From Melampsora larici-populina 98AG31 (Eukaryota; Basidiomycota; Pucciniomycetes; Pucciniales; Melampsoraceae), in assembly GCF_000204055.1 (NCBI RefSeq), contig NW_006768809.1:288686-352685 (forward strand): 64,000 nucleotides of DNA, given 5' to 3'. The notes below the pieces were generated by a model. It saw nothing but the letters and a program-made list of their open reading frames with translations, did not search any database and was not told the DNA's origin. This document shows positions 10,004 to 23,300 of this stretch, piece by piece. Numbering within the stretch: position 1 is the first letter of the stretch; every line of letters starts with the position of its first letter. The translations under genes were made by a program, and so were the position numbers.

Positions 10004-12665
10004 TCAGCTTGACAACTGTAACTTTCATACGAGTTAGGATCCCCAGAAACATATTTCCCCATCTTTGAAGACGTATAAAAGAAGTGTCAGTCTTGAGCTT
10101 GGAGGAAAGATAGAGGTCGAGAGCAAAACATACCATCGGCCAAGGACACAGTTTTCTCTGAAATTTTATACCGTTTTTGCTCAAGCCATCGACATATTTT
10201 GTTGTTATAAGCTCTTCGGGAGCAGTCCCCTTCTCAGTCCATTCAATCAAGGCCAGTATCATATCGTGCTTGGCGTCAAAAGAAGCTGATTGTAAGTTGT
10301 CTCCTGAGTCTGCGTCTCTCTGTGACGCTGCGCCCATATTTGATGCGCCAGGTCCGCCTCCACAATGTCCCATCCCTATACAGAGTAGCAAACAGTGAAT
10401 AAGCTTTGTTTTCAGCCCAACCTATTGTTCAGGTTCTAATCTTACCCGGAACTGCAAACAGTCTGTACGAGTCTCTCGGGTCAACCCCCAAGTTCTTTTT
10501 CACGTGATCGTGGAACATTATTGACTGTGCGTTGGGTTTTGATTTTCGGGGATGAATCAAGCTGATTAGTCCGATATTGCACTATACCATTACGTGATGA
10601 TAGAAATCTTACGGCACGACTTGGAATGATAGGGTCTACAAATGTATGGGATTTTTGTGAGCTTCACCCCTATGACGGACTCCAGTTGTCGAACATACCA
10701 GACATTCCAACGTAAGTTATTAACTTTCCGCCGCGTCTTATGAATGGTGATATGTCACCATTGAAATTATACTGGCCTGGGTCTGTTTGATCGGCAATCT
10801 TGACGAGCCTAGCAACTTCTTGTGGGGTGAACTGGTAATCCGAGCTCACCTTGGTGAAGTTCTATCGGGAAGTTATCAAGGGTTTAAATTATCACGCCAT
10901 GTGATACACATCTGAATTCGTGGTATACAACTCACCAACACTTGGTATTTTAGATAATTGGGTCCTGGTCCAAACGGCACTCCTGTCATAAGATAATCAC
11001 CAAAATCCTCCGATCCATGAAATACGCTAGGAAACATCAGATTCCCATTCTCATCCACCCAGTCCTCATAGATAGATTTGGCAACGGCGATACGTTTTTC
11101 TGTCAAGCAGGTGGACATAGTCTCGTTTTGATCAATGAGTTGCAATTGGTCTTGCGAGCAAAGCAGAGATTCAAGATTTGGATTGCAGGTTGATGGACTG
11201 GTGATCACATCATCCTTGACACCGTCCAAAGTATTGCACGCCTGGATTGTGTAATTAAGAATTAGCTTCCAATCACTGGGTCGAAGGTGGCCTTCCAAAG
11301 TCGGCAGGTTACGTAGGTTGACCTGAATCGCCCACCCGCATCTATATAATTTATAGTCAGGTCTAGACAGGATTCAAAAGGTACAATTATATAGATAAAC
11401 TCCTCATACAAATGAGTCCACCATTGCGCTGCAGCACCCGCCAAGATACCATCAAAGTCTTCGGGGAAAGCTTCAGCTTCCTTCAATCCTTGCCGACCAC
11501 CCGATGAACAACCTATTATCATGGTTGAACAGCTTTAAGAGAGTCCATAAACATATCGACATTCTTGCGGAATGAGATTTCGACCGACCTATCCAATAAC
11601 TCTTTTTAGCTGCCTCCTCATGGAAGTTCTGGACAACCACCTTCGCAAAAGTGGTACTAAGGTGAACAGCTCGATATCCAAAATCATATTGTGTTTCGGG
11701 ATTGTTGATTACAAATGTTCCATCGCTGTCCGTCCCATTATGCCCAGTGTCAGTAGAGACGACCGCAAACTTGTATTTTGCCAAGGGGATTCCCTGTTAT
11801 CATTGGTATCAGACGCAATGTGAAGGAGAATGAGATTCCCGCGTTCGATTACTAGCACTTTAAAAAAAACTCTGAGAACTGTATGGACTCACCATGCTGT
11901 TCAAAAAGTAGGAAGAAATAAGTCAGTACCATGTCAAAGATATCTTGTGATTATTCTATCACCCTCAAGACTTGACACTATTTATACTTACTCTGGATAA
12001 TTAACACCACCAGCATCTAGCTCAGGGCAAAAACATAGCCAGGCCAAGGGACGAAGATCAGAAAAGAGACAGGATTGATGATTTGTCGGAGAATCATTCA
12101 CCTCCGCCGTTGCCCACAAAAGCCATTCTACCGCTCCAGCCATCTGTTGGCAACCAGACTTCAAACTGAACTCTGCTCTGGCTTGAAGTGTTGAAAAACG
12201 CACCTGACATGGGCCATAGTATTGCGAGTGTGACAAATTGTCAGCTTTGGATTAATCGCTTTTGACATCTCGGAAAGGGGACTGATCAATCTTACCAAAT
12301 CGACAGAACTCTGGTAGGTTTGGGACGACTGCATTGTACCTCACCGAGGCCATTGGTGTCGAAAAACTCCCCGCCTCTGAATAACAAAAAACCTTGACAT
12401 CAGGACCACATTTTACACGATAAGTAAGATGTATATTTATGACGAAAATACCATGCATATCAGACACGTAGACATCTAGTTTTGCTTGGCCTGACACCGC
12501 GGTAGGGACCAAGCTCTTCAGCTTTTCGCAACTGGAAATCAATTCATCTGGGGATTGATTTCCCGAGGAACCCAATGGAGACGTGCCCTGACATGAAGCG
12601 TGTTGCGAATAGGCAATGAGAATGAACGGGATCGTCCAAAAAAATCTTGCCTGAAATGATAACAT
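10004..12665 (-). CDS. Tannase / feruloyl esterase family protein, secreted
   Basis: This is a serine esterase of the tannase/feruloyl esterase family, which hydrolyses ester bonds in gallate or ferulate conjugates. It is probably secreted and acts on plant cell-wall phenolics. The chosen start at 12665 gives a signal peptide (MLSFQARFFWTIPFILIAYS). Exons, minus strand: 12665-12452, 12376-12296, 12203-12102, 12016-11992, 11896-11893, 11793-11589, 11512-11410, 11341-10936, 10861-10699, 10635-10613, 10524-10446, 10375-10134 and tentatively 10021-10004. The nucleophile motif GCSSGGRQGLKEAEAFPEDF spans the exon 6/7 junction. The conserved FVGNGGDAGGVNYP and PGMGHCGGGPG (His region) are also present. 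One internal exon is only 4 nt (CATG). All junctions are GT-AG and no frame breaks were seen. The last exon is uncertain. An upstream ATG at 12803 would lack the signal peptide. It is flanked by repeats rather than by functional partners. Confidence 0.88.
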
Positions 12666-13102
12666 GCTGTTCCTAGAGTTTTTGTAGAATTCAGAGATAA
12701 TTGACGTGAATTGATGGTTATCGTCTCTAATCAGATCATTTGGCGGTGAGGGATCAAGCAGTATGTATAAGGGTAGCCTCAGATAACTCGTGGACAACTT
12801 CATGTAGGCTTGAGGCGTAGGGTGGACATGTGTGGTTTAATTTGTTCCGCCCGTTCATTTGCAGATGTGGTTTCAGAAAAACTCGGAAACAGACACAATT
12901 GGAGTTTGACCAGCTTTGTAACCATACAAGGCCATAGAGCTCATAGAGCTTGATATTTTCCTTGTCAAGTTTAATCGTATCTGCATGTCATTTTTGCTCC
13001 GCCGGAGAAATGATCGGACGAACAATCCAATTATCAAATGGTGGTACAGGAGGCTCTTTACTCAGGGAGAAGAAGACGGGTTTAGGTCCCATCCTCTAGG
13101 TA

Positions 13103-13787
13103 CAGTAGATTCCATAAAGAATGAAATCAAGAATTATTCGAAATCGAGTCATGGTCCGTGCGCCCGGCAGTAAAATTGAGATCAACTGCGCGTCTGTCAA
13201 ACTTACATGCCGCATCGAATATAAATACATACATATCACCAAGGTATCATTGGCTCTATACCAAAAAATACGGTAAATCTGGAAAGCAATGTGGCATAAC
13301 GGTATTCTCATGAACCATTAATTATGCTGGTTGGGCTGAAAGACTGCTTGCAAAGGTTCGAGTCGCTTTCCTTTTGACTTGTATTTCTTTACTCCACAAG
13401 TCTTTTTTTTGCTTGTTGCCATAAAACAAAAATTATGACAATAAGACCTGGTCTTCTTTGCATGTGTCAAGTTTATCAATCATTATTGATCTTTACATAA
13501 AAAACTTGAGTGACAAACGCAAAAGAAGAGTCAAACACCGGCTTCTTTCGATCCAACACTATCATTCAGACTACATAAGCTTTATACCGTTTGGACACCA
13601 AGAAGTTAAAGGTGAAGCAAAATTATAGACTGGCACATCAATGTTTTGCAGTAAAGCATCTGTATATCGTCAGATATAGCGTGTAAGTTTGACAGATTGC
13701 ACAGTCAATCTCAACCTTACTGCTGGGCGCACGGACCATGACTCGATTTTGAAAAATTCTCGATTTCATCCTTTATGGAATCTACTG
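13103..13787. mobile_element. Mariner-like MITE, 685 bp, TA TSD
   Basis: Inverted termini CAGTAGATTCCATAAAG and its complement are flanked by TA. A near-identical second copy lies at 59152-59835 with its own TA flanks, so the boundaries are well supported. The arms contain GGTCCGTGCGCCCGGCAGTA and its inverse. TA target duplication and CAGT ends fit Tc1/mariner. It is non-coding. Confidence 0.88.
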
Positions 13788-14031
13788 TACATAGTGAATG
13801 GTGGTCACCAAAAAGTGTTGGTTCTGGTCGAAAAACCTCAACTCTTTATCAGCATTCACAGGGGCAAAAATTGATGCTCACAACTATGTGAGCGTTGAAA
13901 TTTTCCTGTTTTGTTCTCATTCGTTTCCCATTTGTTTCCAATTTGTTTCCCATTTGTTTCCCATTTGTTTCCCTTTTCTTTCTGTTTGTCAGCTGATTAC
14001 GTGATCATCAGGAACTGAGCAGACAAACTAA

Positions 14032-14975
14032 GGGCCCGTTCGGCTGATTTAGCCAAAAATTGTTACACAAAAACGAAATCTCTATCCGCCCCTGAAAAAT
14101 AGTTTTTGAGGGGCGGATAGAGATTTCGTTTTTCGGCCTTTTTAGATTACCGAACAGTCGACCAAAAAGGTCAACAAAAGATCAAAATGATCATTGTTGA
14201 CCATTGATCACCTTTCGACTGTTTGTTCAAGATGAAATGACAAGACTTTTTTGATTGAATCATTTTCAAATTGATCCATCCATCCATCACAGTTGCACCT
14301 GGACAACCTCCATAGGCCTATGCAGATGATGAGGGAGACTTGAGCTTTCTGTACAAATAATCTGAACTCCGTCGAGATGCTGAAAGATAGAGCAACTTGT
14401 ATCTAGTGTGTATTCAGCTTTTGGCAAAGGTACATCTGTCACAGTGACCCAGTCTTTCATTTGCTTCTATTGTATTATAAAAGACAACAATAGACTTTTT
14501 AAAAAGATGACAAAAGGATTGATAAAAAGACAACGAGAGAGTTGATAAAGAACGATGACGAGAGTTGGTAAACAACGACAACAATAGTCGATGAAAAGAC
14601 GACAGTAGTTGTTGAAATGATGATAGAGTCAATAAACGAGAACAATAGAAAAGAAAGCTGAGTAACGGAGAGGGGTGTGTGAAGGAAATGAAAGGGTGTT
14701 GTCATGTGGAGAGATAGAGATGAGTTGAAGGTGATTGATGGAGGTGAGGGAGGGTGAGGGGCAAAAAGACTTTTTGATCTGAAAAACAGCCTTGAGGCTG
14801 TTTTTCAAAAGCGATGAATTTTTGATCAAATACGGTTTTTGTATTTGATCAAACAAAGTTGCCGAACACCGGCGTTTTTGAAAAAAACCAAAAACTGTTT
14901 TGACCCAAAAACGGTTTTTGGCTTTGGTGGGGTTTTTGGCCAAAAACTGTTTTTGGGTTCCAGCCGAACGGGCCC
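14032..14975. mobile_element. Harbinger-like MITE (TSD TAA)
   Basis: Inverted ends GGGCCCGTTCGGCTG and CAGCCGAACGGGCCC are flanked by TAA on both sides (14029-14031 and 14976-14978). TAA is the classic PIF/Harbinger target. The left arm contains a strong hairpin (AATCTCTATCCGCCCC ... GGGGCGGATAGAGATT, about 14078-14125). The right arm holds repeated CAAAAACNGTTTTTG blocks. The minus-strand Ser/Phe-rich ORFs inside are low-complexity and not believed to be genes. Confidence 0.85.
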
Positions 14976-15237
14976 TAAGCCTTCCTCAGCATTTATTCCT
15001 GAGCAAAGAAGTCTGAGGAAGGGCTGATCCATCTGCTCAGCTGATCCTGAGGGCATTCCCTGGTTCAGTAAGTTCCAAGGGATGCCACCAATGTATAGCT
15101 TGGGGGCTGAGCTGAACTGAGTATTTCCTTAGCTAAGTCTCTGAAGTATCCCCCAGATGGATCACAGAGCGCCAAGCTTGCCTCAAGCTTCATGGCTCCG
15201 GAATGAAGCCTGAGGCCCGTCTGCTCGTTCAACTGAG

Positions 15238-15540
15238 CTGCTCAGTTATTCCTCAGGGGCATCCCTGAGATCAGGAGGATCCGGAGGATTTCACTGCTCA
15301 TTGCATGAGGGGCTGCTCAGTTATTCCTCAGGGGCATCCCTGAGATCAGGAGGATCTGGAGGATTTCACTGCTCATTGGATGAGGGGCTGCTCAGTTATT
15401 CCTCAGGGGCATCCCTGAGATCAGGAGGATCCAGAGGATTTCACTGCTCATTGGATGAGGGCCTGCTCAGCTATTCCTCAGGGACATTCCTGGCCGGATC
15501 AGAAGGATCCAAAGGATGTCACTGAGTATTGGCTGAGGGG
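15238..15540 (+). repeat. 75-bp tandem repeat, four units
   Basis: Units begin CTGCTCAGTTATTCCTCAGG at 15238, 15313, 15388 and 15463, spaced exactly 75, 75 and 75 bp, with the last unit 78 bp and more diverged. Each unit contains CCTCAGGGGCATCCCTGAG, itself close to a palindrome. Because 75 is a multiple of 3, one frame stays open and shows a 25-residue repeat, but there is no start context or family match. CTCAG/CTGAG motifs continue loosely on both sides (15000-15850). Confidence 0.85.
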
Positions 15541-16468
15541 CTGCTCAGTTGATCTCAGCCCCTCAGTGTGAAAAACTTTATCCGGGGATATCACTGAGGA
15601 TTAGCTGAGCAATGAGCAGATAGGATGACGCTTTTATCAGGCTTCATTCCTTAGCAAGGAAGTCTGAGAAAACTCCGGCCCATCAGTGATCCAGTCAGGG
15701 GATGCTACTGAGTATTTGCTGAGCAGCTCAAATGGGACGCCCCTGGGCAGGCTTCTTCACTGAAAAATGGAGCCTCAGGAAGGTATAGTTCATGTGATCA
15801 TCTTCATTTTGAACAAATTGCTGAGTATTCAGTGCCTCATGAGCTGATCCTGAGTACTCATCGGGAATCAGTTATTGCTCATCCAAGATGGAAATGAGCC
15901 TTCTCAATAAATGTCAAGTAAAATATGAGAACCACAGGATGATCACCTGAACACAAACAAGATTGTGAATTGAAGCAATCTGAAAGAAAATGAATCTTTT
16001 TTGGAGAATTCCAAAAAGTCTACAACGCTCACATGTATGTGAGTATCTATTTTGGCCCCTGTGATTGTACAGTAGATTTCAAAAGGCTTGAAATCGGAAA
16101 TTTCGAAAAAACACAAGCTGGCCCGTGCGAGGCGCAGCACCGGCCAAAATTGAAGTGGCCGGGGCTGTCAACTAACCCATCTCGAACAAGGATCTGCGGA
16201 TTGCGAGTTGTACTAAGTGGCCGATCCTCAACAACCTTCTCAACGTTCGACTCTTACAACCATTACAATTCCAGAGATTCCAGATGGGAATAACGATGAT
16301 GGCCGGTTGGGGTGGCCTGGATCTTTTTGACTCCGGCCACGATCACACATTATTTCATTCTCCAGAAAATATGATCAGAATTTCTTCTGACTCCATCAAA
16401 CAATTCTTATCATTCCAGCTTTCACTGTCAGATCAATCCAACTGCCACTTAAATCAATTTCTCAACAT

Positions 16469-16812
16469 GCCTCCTCGTCAATCAAACACTTCCAGGAAGT
16501 CAGATTTGTCTGAAATTCCATCCGATAACAACCACCAGTCAGTTTGTTTTAGCCATGTGAAACCTGATTGTGTGACTCACATAGCTCTCTTCACGTTCAG
16601 GATTGTTTCTCACACCGTGGACCCCCGCGCCACGGACACTGTCACTGTAGATGCCGCCAAGGAAGAGCGAAATCGCTTACTTGCCCCGCTCAATTTGGGC
16701 GATCTCCTTGATATAAACATGGATGGAGGCAATACCACTTCCGGTATTGGATCTCGACAATTGTCTGTCAAGTTTGACTTCCGCCACGAGACTCCGGAGA
16801 AACAACACTGGG
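16469..16812 (+). pseudogene. 5' end of an unidentified gene
   Basis: An ATG at 16469 opens MPPRQSNTSRKSDLSEIPS. A 57-bp-class intron (gtcagt ... ttcag) joins in phase to IVSHTVDPRATDTVTVDAAK and on to about 16812. A GC-rich repeat beginning CACTGGGTAAGCAAC at 16806 then breaks it. There is no recognisable domain. It could be the start of a transposon ORF, because it lies upstream of the second hAT gene in the same direction. It reads as a remnant. Confidence 0.35.
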
Positions 16813-17040
16813 TAAGCAACACCCCCCGTTGCTGTTGCACAGCGGGGCGTTGTGGTTTTCAGAGGGTGCTGCGCTGCTGTGCAGCGTTGCTCCTGGGGGC
16901 AAAAACTCCGCAGAGCTTTCCAACCCTTTGAAATCGGTTTTTTTCCGAACAGCTACGCAGGCGCTCCTTGTAAAACCGCAGACCGCAGGCAGCGGTGGTT
17001 TGCGGGGCCATGGAGGCCGATCGGGTATTTTTCACCTAAA
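16806..17040. repeat. GC-rich dispersed repeat (TTGCGCTGC type)
   Basis: The segment starts CACTGGGTAAGCAAC, whose exact inverse GTTGCTTACCCAGTG ends the repeat at 35495-35680. Both contain CAGAGNGTGCTNCGCTNC and runs of TTGCGC/GCTGC. No matching right end or target duplication was found here, so it may be truncated. Confidence 0.5.
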
Positions 17041-20000
17041 TGTGTAGTTTCCCCTTTTGGAAATCACACTTCCATCATACTATTGACTTCCAACCCTTGC
17101 GAAACCTCTCTCATACGCCACACATGCCAAACTAAACTCGATCTTGACAAATCTGGACACACTAGGCATGTTCTCGATGCATGTGGTTACGCACCACCCT
17201 CACCACCAGCACTCGACTGTCTGCAAGCCAAGTTATAGGAGCTTGACTGGTGCAAGCTCAGACCCCTTGGTGACCAGTTTGATTTGTCAAACTGGTGTTG
17301 ACAATCATCTGGTTGGCTCTCAGCTCCAATCTGCAAGGGGCTTGATGGCCTCCTGGAACTTTTGTAAGTCACTGTTACATCCTACCATTTCCTTCTTTCT
17401 CTTTGACATTGATCATTTTCTAATCTGTCTGCTTTTTCATCCATCCAACATATCTTAAACTTTTATCAATTATCATACGCAAGATCACAACTCAATAACA
17501 CCATTGATTTATCTTTTTTTAACCTCAACCCCTTAACATTTATAATTCCATCGATACATATTTTTAACCTCCCCATTCATTTTTTTCCAATCATCCACCA
17601 ACCTAATAATCCTACCATCACTACTCAGATATGTCATCCATCGCTTCCGAGCTCTCGCAAGGAGCCCCAATGCCAGGGCATGTGTCGTCCCTCACCCGAC
17701 TCCCGTCGCCGTGTTTCAATCGACCAAATAATACTAGCTAGTGGTTCTACCAGCCGGCACAAGAAGAAGACTCCCACGTTACAAGTTGATGACTCTGAAG
17801 ACAAACCAGAGGTCGCAACAAAACAACATCACAAACGCAAGCATGTTGATGACTCTGAAGACGAACCAGAGGTCGCCCCAAAACATCAAAACAAACGCTC
17901 GCGTAAGACTGCATCCATCAATGATGAATATGAATCAGAAGCAACATCATCACCAGTTGCAAATCGACAGAAGAAAGGGAAGGCAAAGGCTACAAGCGCA
18001 AGGGGTTCCAGATCTGTTGGAAAGGAGGTTTGTCAATCATTTTGACTTATCTAATTAATTAAGCCTGACCTAACATCTTTTCAAAGATCCAGAATGACTC
18101 AGCTAATCCGAGCAAAAAGACACTACAGGCCGATTTGGACGAAGAGAATCAAAAGGTTGTTGCCCAGACTCGCAAGAATGATGCTGGTGAAGTTACTCAA
18201 CTCAAGTGCTACTACGGTCCCCCGTTCCATAGAAAGAATGTTCCCAATGCTAAGGATCATGTAAGTTGCTCATTTGAATTGGTCAAATTTTGTTCTTTCT
18301 TGTATTCATCATTATTTCATCTTTCTGTTTGATAAAGGATCCCACCAAGGCACCACTCTCGTACCCTTGCCAATTTTGCCCCCAAAACAAGAGTGACCCA
18401 ATCAGGGTCAGTCTCAGCAACCTGACCGGCAATCTTTGGGTTCACCAAGACGGTAACACCGCACCTGGCCAATCTGCGACAGGCTGCCCAGGACGGCTCA
18501 AAGCTATTGAGCAGGAACCCGAGCTTCAAGTCCCTGAATCCGTTGCCAAAAAACAAAAGGCACTCGCAAAGACTGGCCCTATGAATGCATTTGTAGTCTC
18601 GACCCCCAATCTCTCTTTCTCTAATCTCACCCTGAATCAAATGGCTTGTGTTTGGCTGATCCGACAAGCTCAACCTTGGAGTAGGATTGAAGACCCAATA
18701 CTTTGGGGAATGATCCGATACCTTCGAAAAAAAGCACACTTGTTTGGGCGTCGTTGGGCTGCTGATGAAGCAAAGCAAATCAATCTTTCACTCAAGGAGA
18801 AAGTATTTTCAGAGCTCAAGGTACTTCAAGAGTTAACTTACTCTTCCTCGAAGTCATTGATCATTAACACTTTAACTGAGATCGACTTTCTTTCTTCCAG
18901 TCTCTCAAATCCAAATTCAACTTAGTACACGATGGCTGGACAACCAAGGGCAATCAACATGCCTTTATCGGTGCGTCAGTTACGTTTGTGGATAACCAAT
19001 GGAAATACCGTGTTTGACACCTGACCCTCAAGGTCATTACGTGGCACCATCACGGACCATGGCTTGCTGAGCCAATGGTCAATATATTGGCCAAAAATGG
19101 ATTATACAAAAAGATAAGTTTCATCCCCTCCATATATATATATATATATATATATATGTTTCCATCTAGAACCAGATGTGCTGACATCTTTTCTCAATCA
19201 AATACATGCTTTGTCAGACAACCGATTCTGGTTCCAACAACAAAACAATGGCGCGTGAGATGCACCGACAATTCCTTGAACAGGAAGACATCGGATTGTA
19301 CAACTGGAACCCAGATTCTATGCACATCTTTTGTTTTTGCCACAAACTTGCATTGATCGTCAATGCAGGTTTGGCAGCGCTTGGTGTTAAGGCTCCACCC
19401 CCTCTCAAGGTGATAGAAACTGACCGAGGCCACTTCCCAACCATAGGAACTATTGCTGAAGAGGACGAGCCAGATGACGAACCCACGATAGTTCCACCAG
19501 GTGCTGCTCGATCCAGTCTCGTCGACGCAGAAGAAGACACTATCGAGCACAACTTACAGGATCTGGAGGAGGCCCCAGTTGAAGCAGCTGCAGAGGAAGT
19601 TGTTCATGCGCTTGACGACGAAGGGGAATGGGATGCTGCTGACGCCGAGGACGAAGCGTGTCCTGAATTGATTGTTGAGGAGAACAAGGTCCATCCTACT
19701 CATCGTCGGGAAGCAAATAATTTGGATTATATTTTACGCAAGGTCAGTCATTTTTACAAATTCTTTCCTGCATTGATGTTATAAGTTTTGCTAAATTTTT
19801 AGGATCCCACTATTTAGAGCCCCCTTGGCTGATATCCGGCGCCCTCCGGATTTCCCCCAAATCCCGCGTGACCCGATGACATCTCATCTATTTTAGCCTA
19901 TAAATTGCAAGCTCGCACCTTGAGGGCTCCCAAAAAGGGCACCAAATTGTAAATGAGCCCCTTTATGAATGTCAAATAACGTATATGGAGCCCCACCATC

Positions 20001-20344
20001 CTTGATGGGGCATCAAATAACGTCAAAACAATTTCAAGGGCTCCTTAATTATTTGGTGCCCGGACCGGCCCTTGTTGCACCAAGTTTGGCCCTTCAACAC
20101 ATCCATACACAGGATAAGAAGTGATGACTTGCTTACCTTGTCCGTTTTGTTTCCTTGTAACCTTCAACATTCAACTTGATTCATTCGAACCCACCCAAAC
20201 CACCGCAAGACACACACCACACATTTCCCTACTATATCAACCATCTACATACATACAGCAAAATCAATTCAGTGGGGGAAAGCAGATCTCCAAGCTTTCA
20301 ACCTTGAAGTTGGACTGATCCCAAAGTTTATCTTACCATACAGT

Positions 20345-23300
20345 ATGAATCAGCCAAACCAACAAAACCCCGCTCCCCAACATCCGGTAACATCCGAGGC
20401 TGTACATGTGCATACCCACAACAATCCTTTGAATCCAGCTCCGAGCGGTATCTTACCACGTGAACCTTGGCATCCCCCTCCTGGTTTACCATACCCTCCC
20501 TCTGCCGGCCAATTTATAACCGGACTACCTCCTGATCCATGTAATCTATCGTCGACGTCGGTTTCTCAACCTTCTGGACCATACTCACAAACGCCTTTGT
20601 ACTTTCACCCTCATCCACCTTCATTGTACTCCCAAGCTCCTCTTACTGGGTCGTACTGTCAAGCTCCTCTTACTGGCTTTTACTCTCAAGCTCCCCCACC
20701 TTCATCGTACTCTCAAGCTCCTCCATCTTTGTACTCTCAAGCACCTCTTACTGGCTCGTATCCTTACTCTCAACCTCATCCTACTGTCACCTACTCTCAA
20801 GCTCCAAACTTGCACTCTCACGCTCAAGGCTCGTATCATCCAACCATTTGTGGAAGTGGCACAATGTGCCTACCAAACTTCCCCCCCAGCGCGTTTTTGC
20901 ATTCCAGAAATCCTTTTGGAAACAACCACATTCACAATAACAATCATCACTCAGCCCAAAGTCATATCAAAAATCAGCAATCATTTACTTCTCTAAGTAA
21001 TAAATCTCAATCTCGTTCGGACCTACCACCTCCTTCTTCTTCGCATTCAGAAGCAATCACTCCAAGTGCTAATCACCATCCGCCTATGAACATGAACTTC
21101 TTGGACACTCATCAAGATATATCTCCGAATGTAACTCTAGTCACTGCCGGTGCACCAGCTTCCGGTATTTCAATAACCTCCAATGAAGCCAACAACGTGA
21201 ATACTCCACCTTTGGTACCAAACGAAGTTGCGGTAGATGAAGTTGTAGATGTAGATGACGTCCTGGCGCTCAATGAAAGAGACAGTGATTGGCCTCCAAT
21301 TGGTATGTACTTATTGTTTCTTTGTTTTCTACCTTCTTTAATCGTTTTATTTGTTTGTTCATTTATGTTGTCTGATCCGGTTTGTGTATAATCTATCCCA
21401 ACAGGTGCCTCTCCTGTTCACTTACTAGCAGGACCCAAAACCGGCAAACAATTCATCGAGAGGGAGAACGGTGAAATGTACCTCCACGCGGTAGCTCGGC
21501 ACCAAGGTTACGCTGTGGCAATCAAGAGTCATAAGAAACTTAAGGAACACACCGTTCGACTGTATCTGCGATGCTCCCTCGGTCATAAAGTCCCTTCCGT
21601 AGCTCGCAAGCGAGCGTCTTCGTCAAAGAAGACTGGCTGTCTATTCGAAGTCTCTCTCAATTACCGAAGCAATGTTGACCGATGGGTTGTATGTCAAGAC
21701 GAGAAGAACCCCGACAAACTTACCCACAACCATGAACCTTTTGATAATCCTCACAACATGTCCATCTACCGAAGATTCAATACCGCGGCTAATCAACAAA
21801 TTGATATACTATCTTCAGCAGGAGTTCGAGCGGCAAATATCAGGGCTCTCATTGATGTCGAATCAGGTTCTCAGCCGTTGTTGCGGGACATTCACAATGT
21901 TCGCACCCGTCTGAGGGATCAATGGCTCAACGGACGCACACCAATTCAAGGCTTGTTTGATCTGATCGTGGCTAGTCATTGGGCCCATCAGACATTAACT
22001 TCGTCCAACGGTACTCTTTTAAATCTTTTCTTCGCTAGTCCCTCCGGAATCCGATGTGCTCGAAGATTTTCAACGGTTTTAAGTATGGACTGTACATACA
22101 AAACTAATAGATTCAATCTTCCACTCTTACACATCGTGGGCACGACCAACACTCATTGTTCTTTTACCGTTGCCATGTGTTTCCTGACGAATGAGAAAGA
22201 AGATCAGTATGAATGGGCTTTGAATCAACTCAAAGAAATCATTTACCAAGATGAGGACGAAAAAGCCACTGTCAAGATGCCCAAAACTTTTGTCACGGAT
22301 GCTGAAACTGCGCTCATCAACGCTATCACCACGGTCTTCCCTGAATCTGTGCACATACTTTGTGTATGGCACATCAATCACAACATCACTAAAAACTGCA
22401 AGAGCAAATTTTCAGAAGCGGAATGGACCAAATTTATGAACTTATGGAATTTATTTGTGTCTTCAACTTCAATTGCTGATTACGACGCTAACCTCAAGGC
22501 GGTCACCAAAGTGGAAAGAGCTCACGGTGTGTTTGCCTACTTAGAATCGACTTGGCTTGGTAGGACTGAGAAATTTGTTACCTTATACACCTCAAAAACG
22601 CCCCATTTTGGAAATTCATCCACCTCGCGTACCAAAGGCAGTCATTATCGAGCAAAACGCTTCCTCGATGGGCGTCACAATGATTTCATTACATGCTTCA
22701 ATGCATTCAAACGCTTCGAAGAACATCAAACAAGTGAGATCATGATTTTGGTGGGTATTGAACAAACTAAGACGCTTCAAGGCCTACCTCTGTTCTTCAA
22801 AGAACTACACGGTGTTATCTCTCATTTCGCCCTCAAGAAACTCAAGGTTCAGTTTGAATTATTACCCGATTCCCTTCAAAGACCTTGCACTCAAACCTTT
22901 CGAGGTGCCTGGGGACTTCCCTGTTCTCACGAAATTGCCTCACAAAGAGACAATGTGGACTATCTCTCTCCTGACCTGATTCATCCTCAATGGCGACTTA
23001 CTATGGACGTTGCCTCAGATAATCATGAAGGCCTAATTGCTGCAGCACGTGTCAAGTTCAATCAACTACTGGAGCTACCCGAACATACCCTTCGCAAGGT
23101 TTTTGGCGAAATCGGACTGATTCAAACTGGCCAATATTCTCTAATCCCGATTATGAACGCCGAAGTGAAAATTGATACTCGAGGCCGACCTCGAGCTGTA
23201 ACTGCCAAATCGAAACGGCCAATCTCCCAAGATGGGCGATGGAAATCTGATATGGAGTTAGCCGATGCTGCCAAGCGTCCTCGAGTTAGCAGATGCAGCC

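Larger units (their letters stand above)
13857..16063. mobile_element. 2.2-kb TIR element with 3-bp ATT duplication
   Basis: The left end CACAGGGGCAAAAATTGATG and the right end (inverse CACAGGGGCCAAAATAGATA) form roughly 40-bp inverted repeats that include TGTGAGCGTTG. Each end is bordered by ATT. It abuts the mariner-like MITE on the left. On the right GTACAGTAGATT, a partial mariner-like terminus, follows. The interior holds a nested Harbinger-like MITE and a 75-bp tandem repeat, and no transposase gene. The superfamily is unassigned: a 3-bp TSD fits Harbinger or CACTA. Confidence 0.6.

Noticed and set aside
12666..12803. Upstream in-frame ATG at 12803 as tannase start
   Set aside because: It would bury the signal peptide 46 residues inside the protein; 12665 gives a normal secreted N-terminus.
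15301..15525. Open frame with 25-residue repeats (LLSYSSGASLRSGG)
   Set aside because: It is a by-product of a 75-bp tandem repeat; no start context, signal or homologous family is apparent.
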